The translations under genes were made by a program, and so were the position numbers. A model generated the notes under the pieces. The model did not search any database and had not been told where the DNA came from. It saw only the letters and a program-made list of their open reading frames with translations. 64,000 nucleotides of DNA, taken from positions 3,410,001 to 3,474,000 of the forward strand of contig JAPFFF010000010.1 in NCBI GenBank assembly GCA_039105265.1, read 5' to 3'. The first letter of the stretch is position 1. Every line of letters starts with the position of its first letter. This DNA is from Tritrichomonas musculus. Taxonomy: Eukaryota > Parabasalia > Tritrichomonadida > Tritrichomonadidae. Positions 58,625 to 64,000 of this stretch are shown piece after piece.

Positions 58625-61306
58625 TTAAATATTATAATTAAACTTTCCCGCTGAAACAATTCCTTTCTTCTTAAAGACATCACTAAGCTTAGCAAAAAGC
58701 GGCGAAGGTGATATATCAATTAGAACTATTGAATCGAAATCAGAAGATTCGCTAGGTTCTTCTCTTAAAAAGCCATCAGTAACAACTGTAACTTGGAAAA
58801 CTGGTTTTTCTTTAGGTGTTTCTACATCACCTCTGTTAGGACTAGTTCCACAAATTCCATTCAATATATCAACAATATCATCATCATCATCTTTCTTTTC
58901 ATTTTCATTCTCACTGTTTTCATTTTCTTGATCTTCTCCTGTTCCTTCTTCATTTTCAATTCCTTTAACTTTATTCTCTTTTTTATTAATTTTTTTTGTT
59001 TCATTTTCAACTTCGTTTTCTTTATCTTCATTTTCTTTATCTTCTTTTTCTTTATCTTCTTTTTCTTTATCTTCTTTTTCTTTATCTTCTTTTTCTTTAT
59101 CTTCTTTTTCGTTATCTTCTTTTTCTTTATCTTCATTTTCTTTATCTTCTTTTTCATTATCTTTATTTTCATTATCTTCGTTTTCTTTATTTTCGTTTTC
59201 ATTCTCTTCTTCATTGTTTTCTGTATTTTCTTTTTCTTCCTTGTTAGTTTCCTTATTTTCTGCTTTCTCCGTTGATTCATTTTCTTCTTCTTCAGCACCA
59301 TTTTGCTCTTTGCCAAATAAGGAATTTGTTTTATCAAGAACATTTTCTAAAGTATTATTATTACTATCTTCATTATTTTTTTCTTTATTGCTGGCATCTT
59401 CTGCTTCTTTGCTTTCTGTCTTATTTTTGGTATTTGTTCGCCTAGTAGAATTTTTATCTGTTTTATTGACTTTTTGTCCCTCTTCGCCTGTTTCTTCTTC
59501 ATCATTTTGAGAATTTTCACTTTGATCACTTGCTTTGAGTAATGCATCTAAAGGCTTGGTACCTGTTTGTTTAAGAGTTTTTGAAACTATCTTCCAATCT
59601 TTGTTATATTGGAAATCATAAAGAGGTTCAACATCAACGGTTGATGGATCTGATTCTTGACTATTCCATAGTTCTAGATTATCTTTATTTGATTGGCGTT
59701 TTTTAATTTTTATCTTCTCGGTTTGAAAGTCATTTTGCTTATTAATAAGTCCAAGGCCACTAGAAAGCATTGATGAAAAATTGCCTGTGGTTGATTTTGA
59801 AAAAGATTCAGGACTGACATCTAAAAGAGTTACTTGATTAAATTTACATTCGATATAATCATACTCGTCATCACTTTGATCTTCACCATTTTCATTTGCT
59901 TTTATTTTTTGGTCTATATTATCGTTTTCGCTTTCATGATTTATTTCGCCATTTTCTTCATTTACGTTTTCATTTTCGCCTTCATTTTCATCAGCATTTC
60001 CAGCTTCATCTATATTATTAACTTTACTCTTACTTTTGGGGGTTGTATTAATAAGCTTATCTGTTATTTCTCCTGTTTCATTTCCATCAATAATCTGAAC
60101 TTCAGAATCTTCACTTCCCGATTGGCCAATATTAACCAAATCTTTTTCTTCATCTATTTTAACGCTATCTTTTTTCTTCTTAGTGCTTTTAGAATTTTGG
60201 AATATATTATCTTCATTCTTTTCACCTTTATTTCCAGTAACAGTACTTGATTTTTTCTTCGTAGTAGCATTGTCCATTGTCTTGTTATTTTCATTTGCTT
60301 TTTGTGCTGCCTTTTTCTTTTTTGATACTTTCTTACGCTTTCTTATACGAGTTGGATTAAGAATACCATAGTCCAAGCCTAACATCTTTTCTAAATCGCT
60401 ATCTTCATCATTTTTCTTTGCATTTTCTTCTTCTTTAGTTTCGTTATCATCAATATCATAGCCAGCTGCTTTGCATTGCTGTGCAATCAGTTCCCTTCTT
60501 CTGCTTTTGCTCATTTCTGCTCTGAATTTCTTTTTTCTTTCATCCTCTTCCATTTTAGCCATGAGCGATTCTTTAGCTTTTTCATGATCCTTTTTCATTT
60601 GCTGAATTTCTTGAAGTCTTTTTTCCGATTCTTTTTCTGTTAATTGTAGTTTTCGTTTCAAGTATGTTACTTTTCGATTTTCTTTTTTAACGCCTGGTGT
60701 TGGATTAAAAGTTTCTTCAAAATCAACATCAATTTGAGCACTTTCACGGTAAAGATCATTTAATTTGCGTGTTAATTCAGTAACTCTTTTTTCTGCTTCT
60801 AAAACTGATTTAGCTGGCTCTTGATTGTAAAAATCTTTTGATTTTTCTTTCATTTTGGAAATATTGTCGTTAATCTGTTCGAGAGCTTCTGTGTCAATAA
60901 AGAAATCTCTTCTTAAATTCATAACTTCGTTGTCTAAATCAGATTTAGCTTCCGGTGTATATTTTTGCCTAACTCGTGCGAGATCAAAGTCGAGGTCTGC
61001 TTTATCATCTTTTAAATCTGAAACTTGATCCATTAACTTTTTTAATTCTGGCGTAAGTGATTGTTTATCAGCTTCTGCTTGTTTTCTATCGGCTTCTTCT
61101 TGCAAAGCGCTAATTTCCTGACGTTCACTTTGTATCTTTTGCATGATTTCATGCCATTGCTGCATTATGTATTGTGGATCTTGTTGCTCTGGACTAGTTG
61201 TATTTTTACGAGTTGAGGCTGCTCTTAATTGTTTTTTTGTTGGCGTATTGTAGACAGGCGCATCATATGAAGCGCCTTTATTAGGCATTGTTGTTGATAG
61301 AGACAT
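58625..61306 (-). CDS. Acidic coiled-coil protein with KEDKE repeats
   Basis: I do not recognise this 893-residue protein. Residues 45-280 are coiled coil (Glu/Lys/Gln heptads), ending in a basic patch (KKKFRAEMSKSRRRELI). About 310-350 is Lys-rich (RIRKRKKVSKKKKAAQ), a possible nuclear localisation signal. The rest is strongly acidic, with conserved-looking islands such as 'EYDYIECKFNQVTLLDVS' and a C-terminal 'IVLIDISPSPLFAKLSDVF'. The tract at about 710-780 repeats NEKEDKEKEDKE. The two islands suggest short binding motifs. The start is the first ATG; the unusual DNA repeat (59015-59200) explains several spurious antisense frames. Confidence 0.72.
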   Translation of the reverse strand: MSLSTTMPNKGASYDAPVYNTPTKKQLRAASTRKNTTSPEQQDPQYIMQQWHEIMQKIQSERQEISALQEEADRKQAEADKQSLTPELKKLMDQVSDLKDDKADLDFDLARVRQKYTPEAKSDLDNEVMNLRRDFFIDTEALEQINDNISKMKEKSKDFYNQEPAKSVLEAEKRVTELTRKLNDLYRESAQIDVDFEETFNPTPGVKKENRKVTYLKRKLQLTEKESEKRLQEIQQMKKDHEKAKESLMAKMEEDERKKKFRAEMSKSRRRELIAQQCKAAGYDIDDNETKEEENAKKNDEDSDLEKMLGLDYGILNPTRIRKRKKVSKKKKAAQKANENNKTMDNATTKKKSSTVTGNKGEKNEDNIFQNSKSTKKKKDSVKIDEEKDLVNIGQSGSEDSEVQIIDGNETGEITDKLINTTPKSKSKVNNIDEAGNADENEGENENVNEENGEINHESENDNIDQKIKANENGEDQSDDEYDYIECKFNQVTLLDVSPESFSKSTTGNFSSMLSSGLGLINKQNDFQTEKIKIKKRQSNKDNLELWNSQESDPSTVDVEPLYDFQYNKDWKIVSKTLKQTGTKPLDALLKASDQSENSQNDEEETGEEGQKVNKTDKNSTRRTNTKNKTESKEAEDASNKEKNNEDSNNNTLENVLDKTNSLFGKEQNGAEEEENESTEKAENKETNKEEKENTENNEEENENENKENEDNENKDNEKEDKENEDKEKEDNEKEDKEKEDKEKEDKEKEDKEKEDKENEDKENEVENETKKINKKENKVKGIENEEGTGEDQENENSENENEKKDDDDDIVDILNGICGTSPNRGDVETPKEKPVFQVTVVTDGFLREEPSESSDFDSIVLIDISPSPLFAKLSDVFKKKGIVSAGKFNYNI
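59015..59200 (-). repeat. 18-bp coding minisatellite (KEDKE)
   Basis: Tandem 18-bp units (plus-strand TTTATCTTCTTTTTC-like) encode KEDKEK/NEKEDK repeats, with at least eight copies nearly identical at the DNA level. It is a probable site of length variation. Confidence 0.8.
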
Positions 61307-61850
61307 CTTGAATTTCCTAATATTCTATAAAACGTAGCTCAATTTGACCTTTGATTTGGCCTTGCCCGTTTGAGAAATGAATAATATACGTTTATTTAGA
61401 GAATCAATGATATAAAGCTTATGAATATTCTTAAATATACAATAAAACTAGTCTTTTCGTGGTAAATCAAAGATTGAATATTTTATAAATTTTTTTTTTA
61501 AATTATTTCGTTGATGGATTACATATGTTGAATTGAAAAATCATAAACTGTTTATAATATCCAAATTTAAAATAAAATAATATTAAAGAAGAAAAGTCAT
61601 CTGAAGGGTATTGCTCAAAAAAATTAGATTGGTAATAATATTTTTTTTGAAACGTTGTGCTACCAATATGCAAAAAGAAATTCATTAAAAAGCCGCTTGC
61701 AATTTAAATGCTACATCCAATTTTGTATTTTTTTTAATTTATTTATGGAATATAATTTAATGATTTTTTGGTTATTTTCTATTATGAAAAATAAAATAAT
61801 AATTATATTTCATTGTTCAAACATTAAGTATTATTAATATTCAAGATAAA

Positions 61851-63365
61851 TTAAATATTAGTATTCATCATATCATTGAAATCTTCTAATTCATCTAAAG
61901 ACATTTTATGAAGGCGATCAATAGCGTCATTGCAAGCTGCTGGTGTTACAAAATAAGCGTCATATGAGCATTCACCATGTCTTATAGCACGAACAAGCTT
62001 GTCTTCATTCCAGCAGTAAAGATGGACAGTGGTAGATTTGGATCCTGAAGATGATTGGCAATAAGAACCATCAGAAAAATGCATTGTATTTGTCGTTTCA
62101 TTTAATGTTTTAAAAGATCCTAAGTATTCATAATCAATCTTAAAATCATCAAAAAAGGTTAAAGTATATTCTCCATGAGTAAATGATTTTTGATATAATT
62201 GAAAATATGCTTTATCCATTGATGCATCTATATTGGTTAACTGGAATGAATATAAGTCAGAACGAGCAGGGTTAAGTTTTTCATCAATTGCATCAAGTTT
62301 TGCTTGCGTTTCTGGGTCATATGGATGATATCCGTAATCATAATTGTTATAAGAGTTTTGATCATTATTCTGGTTATTATTATTATCTTGACTTCCTGAC
62401 TGGAAAATATATTTTTGATCTGGATATAAAAATGTCTTTTCCCATACTTTTCTGAAAAATTGGCGGAATTTGCTTTCAGGCTTTTTCTCTTCCTCTTCAT
62501 TTGGAGTTTCTTCAGTAGGGTCGAAATTTTGAAAAGTAGGTATGTAATCACTAGTTGGCTCTGGAGTTTCAGTGACAGGCGGTTCATCTTGAGGAGGAAT
62601 GTACTCATAAGAATAATCATTTCTGTAAAATTCTTCCGGATTATAATATTGATGATATCTGTAGTAATCATAATATCTTTCATATCGATATTCGTCATCT
62701 TCATCTGCAACATCACCATAATCGTTATTTTCTTCACCTTGATAATAATCGTCTTCAAGATTTTTTGGAGGTGGTATAAAATCTTCATATGGTATAAAAT
62801 CATCGGGATCTTTGAGATCGTTATAAGGCTTTTTATCAATTACTCTTTGTCGCATTTCTTCAAGAATTGATACTTTACTGTCAAGTTTTGCTTTTTGATA
62901 AACTTTTTGTTTATAGTTTTCTTCTCCTTCAACTGAGTAATTTTTATATATTTCATAGCCTTCATGAAAAATTTTCTCAAAATGTTCGACTAGTTTTTTT
63001 TTGCGGGCAGATAAACTAGCGCATGTATTTTTATTTTGAGATGCAGTTTCATTTGATTCATCTGAACAATCGCAGCAATCGCAAATACCATCATCTACTT
63101 TCCATTTTGTGATATATTGTGGTTCCCATCCTTCATTTTTGCAATAAAATTTTGTTCCAGAATCAATTGATGTGCCAGGTTCATCAGAAGAATCTTTACA
63201 ATCAGGATAGTTATCATTAAATTGTGACAAAATGATAGTCTTAGATCCATCGAAACATTTAAAAGTTTGTTTAGTTAGGTCAATGGATGATTTATATTTT
63301 TGCCAAAGTTCAGGAGGAGCACCTCGTGGTGGTAGGGAAAATAAGAGAATTGTAAATAAAATCAT
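61851..63365 (-). CDS. Glucosidase II beta subunit (PRKCSH-like)
   Basis: A 504-residue ER protein. Residues 1-16 are a signal peptide. The N-terminal GIIbeta domain starts 'PPELWQKYKSS' and has two Cys-rich LDLa-like units, 'DNYPDCKDSSDEPG' and 'DDGICDCCDCSDESNE'. A long acidic, Tyr-rich middle follows (about 210-350). The C-terminal MRH domain reads 'FSDGSYCQSSSGSKST', then 'LYCWNEDKLV', then 'HGECSYDAYFVTPAAC'. The subunit retains the catalytic alpha subunit in the ER and recognises mannose so that glucose is trimmed from N-glycans during the folding cycle. No HDEL-type retention signal is present at the C-terminus, unlike most family members. Presence implies at least part of an N-glycan quality-control cycle. 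Confidence 0.93.
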   Translation of the reverse strand: MILFTILLFSLPPRGAPPELWQKYKSSIDLTKQTFKCFDGSKTIILSQFNDNYPDCKDSSDEPGTSIDSGTKFYCKNEGWEPQYITKWKVDDGICDCCDCSDESNETASQNKNTCASLSARKKKLVEHFEKIFHEGYEIYKNYSVEGEENYKQKVYQKAKLDSKVSILEEMRQRVIDKKPYNDLKDPDDFIPYEDFIPPPKNLEDDYYQGEENNDYGDVADEDDEYRYERYYDYYRYHQYYNPEEFYRNDYSYEYIPPQDEPPVTETPEPTSDYIPTFQNFDPTEETPNEEEEKKPESKFRQFFRKVWEKTFLYPDQKYIFQSGSQDNNNNQNNDQNSYNNYDYGYHPYDPETQAKLDAIDEKLNPARSDLYSFQLTNIDASMDKAYFQLYQKSFTHGEYTLTFFDDFKIDYEYLGSFKTLNETTNTMHFSDGSYCQSSSGSKSTTVHLYCWNEDKLVRAIRHGECSYDAYFVTPAACNDAIDRLHKMSLDELEDFNDMMNTNI

Positions 63366-64000
63366 TTGATCATTTAATTTCGATTTATTCGACCATTTTT
63401 CTTTTTAAAGCATTTGAATTTGCAAATAGCCATTCTTGAATAATTGGTATCTTGATTTGTATCTTTATTTAATGTATAAAAATCGGTAAATTATTTAATA
63501 TAATTATAATAGATTTTTTTAAATAAAATTTAATCAAAAAATGAACTGAATAATATTATTTTTATTGATAACCTAAATAAATACACATATTAAGGCATCA
63601 AATTTTGCATACTAACAAACATAATATCATCCAATTGTAATGCAATATTAACAATTTTTATAAAATAAGATATTTACTTGTAAGTTAGAGCAATTGAATC
63701 AAGATTTTTGTGGAAAATGATAAAAATAGTAATAAATAGGGTCTAGAAATGATAGCATATTTTATTATATTTATTAAATATACTTTCTGCTTTGTTTTTA
63801 AAGATAAAAAAATATGAGATAAAATATTGATTGTTTCAAAAGGCAAATTTCTATTTAAATTTGTTTAAAAAGTGAGTAAATATCATTACAAATAAGTTTA
63901 TTATCTATTTTTGTTGTATATTTTACAATATAGTTTTTTTCTATTTCAATAATAGTTTGTTCAAATTTCATAAAAGAATTTCAATGATCATAAAAACAAT
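63366..64000. other. Intergenic AT-rich stretch to window end
   Basis: About 635 bp with no gene visible. It probably holds the promoter of the glucosidase II beta gene in its first 100 bp. The rest shows nothing recognisable. Confidence 0.4.

Noticed and set aside
58793-59343. Phe/Ile-rich and Lys-rich frames over the KEDKE repeat
   Set aside because: Produced by the 18-bp low-complexity repeat of the acidic coiled-coil gene on the minus strand.
1-64000. Search for tRNA, rRNA, CRISPR arrays and virus-like elements
   Set aside because: No cloverleaf-like conserved boxes, rRNA blocks or spaced repeats were recognised, and no capsid, integrase, polymerase or reverse-transcriptase motifs were seen.

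Overview
The window is AT-rich nuclear DNA from a protist that looks like a parabasalid, most likely Tritrichomonas (T. foetus or a close relative). This is inferred from content, not from a database match. Genes are uninterrupted by introns. Flanks are short and A/T-rich, and some stop codons sit inside a TAAA. There are BspA-like leucine-rich surface proteins, remnants of trichomonad ankyrin proteins, a calpain with a long proline/lysine repeat tail, a DnaJ with a hydrogenosome-type leader, and several DNA transposons. No rRNA, tRNA, CRISPR or virus-like element was recognised.

Region 1 (1-18.6 kb) is accessory. It opens with the 5' end of a BspA-like surface gene on the minus strand. Next comes a very large inverted duplication with arms at about 1425-7270 and 8395-15785 and a spacer of about 1 kb. 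Each arm carries one full-length gene of about 1,620 codons for a type I membrane protein with three CX5C ectodomain repeats, a serine/phenylalanine hexapeptide stalk and one C-terminal membrane helix. The two copies form a mosaic: long near-identical blocks alternate with two sharply bounded divergent windows and a divergent cytoplasmic tail. Five exact copies of an 18-bp near-palindrome lie in this region; three of them sit 104-126 bp upstream of surface-protein start codons. The right arm carries a 1,459-bp inverted-repeat element that is absent from the left arm, so an occupied and an empty site lie side by side. A complete Tc1-type transposon (DD34E transposase, terminal repeats, TA duplication) lies just outside the right arm, followed by a 0.9-kb inverted-repeat element.

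Region 2 (18.9-34.2 kb) is mostly housekeeping: a large helical/coiled-coil protein, a membrane-anchored PDI-like thioredoxin protein, a p47/UBX-SEP adaptor of Cdc48 divergent from a Vps26 retromer subunit, a HECT-type E3 ligase, a protein kinase lacking the usual HRD arginine, and an unidentified protein. A decayed coding stretch lies between the E3 ligase and the kinase.

Region 3 (34.4-38.3 kb) is a gene graveyard. It has a 26-bp minisatellite, decayed ankyrin/BspA-like coding remnants, three copies of a 99-bp repeat, and a 479-bp inverted-repeat element with an 8-bp target duplication and a nearly perfect 65-bp central hairpin.

Region 4 (38.3-46.0 kb) holds an unidentified helical protein divergent from DnaJ, then the calpain. 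Region 5 (46.0-48.2 kb) is a nest of inverted-repeat elements, including a relative of the 38-kb element and a GC-rich foldback island. Region 6 (49.3-63.4 kb) holds a Rab GTPase, an ApbE-like flavin transferase, a coiled-coil protein, a ubiquitin-like membrane protein, a tubby-like protein, an acidic coiled-coil protein and the beta subunit of ER glucosidase II. Together these cover endomembrane sorting (Vps26, Rab), ER quality control (PDI-like protein, glucosidase II beta, p47 with Cdc48, possibly the ubiquitin-like membrane protein) and ubiquitin signalling (HECT, UBX). Clustering is probably incidental, since genes are transcribed singly.
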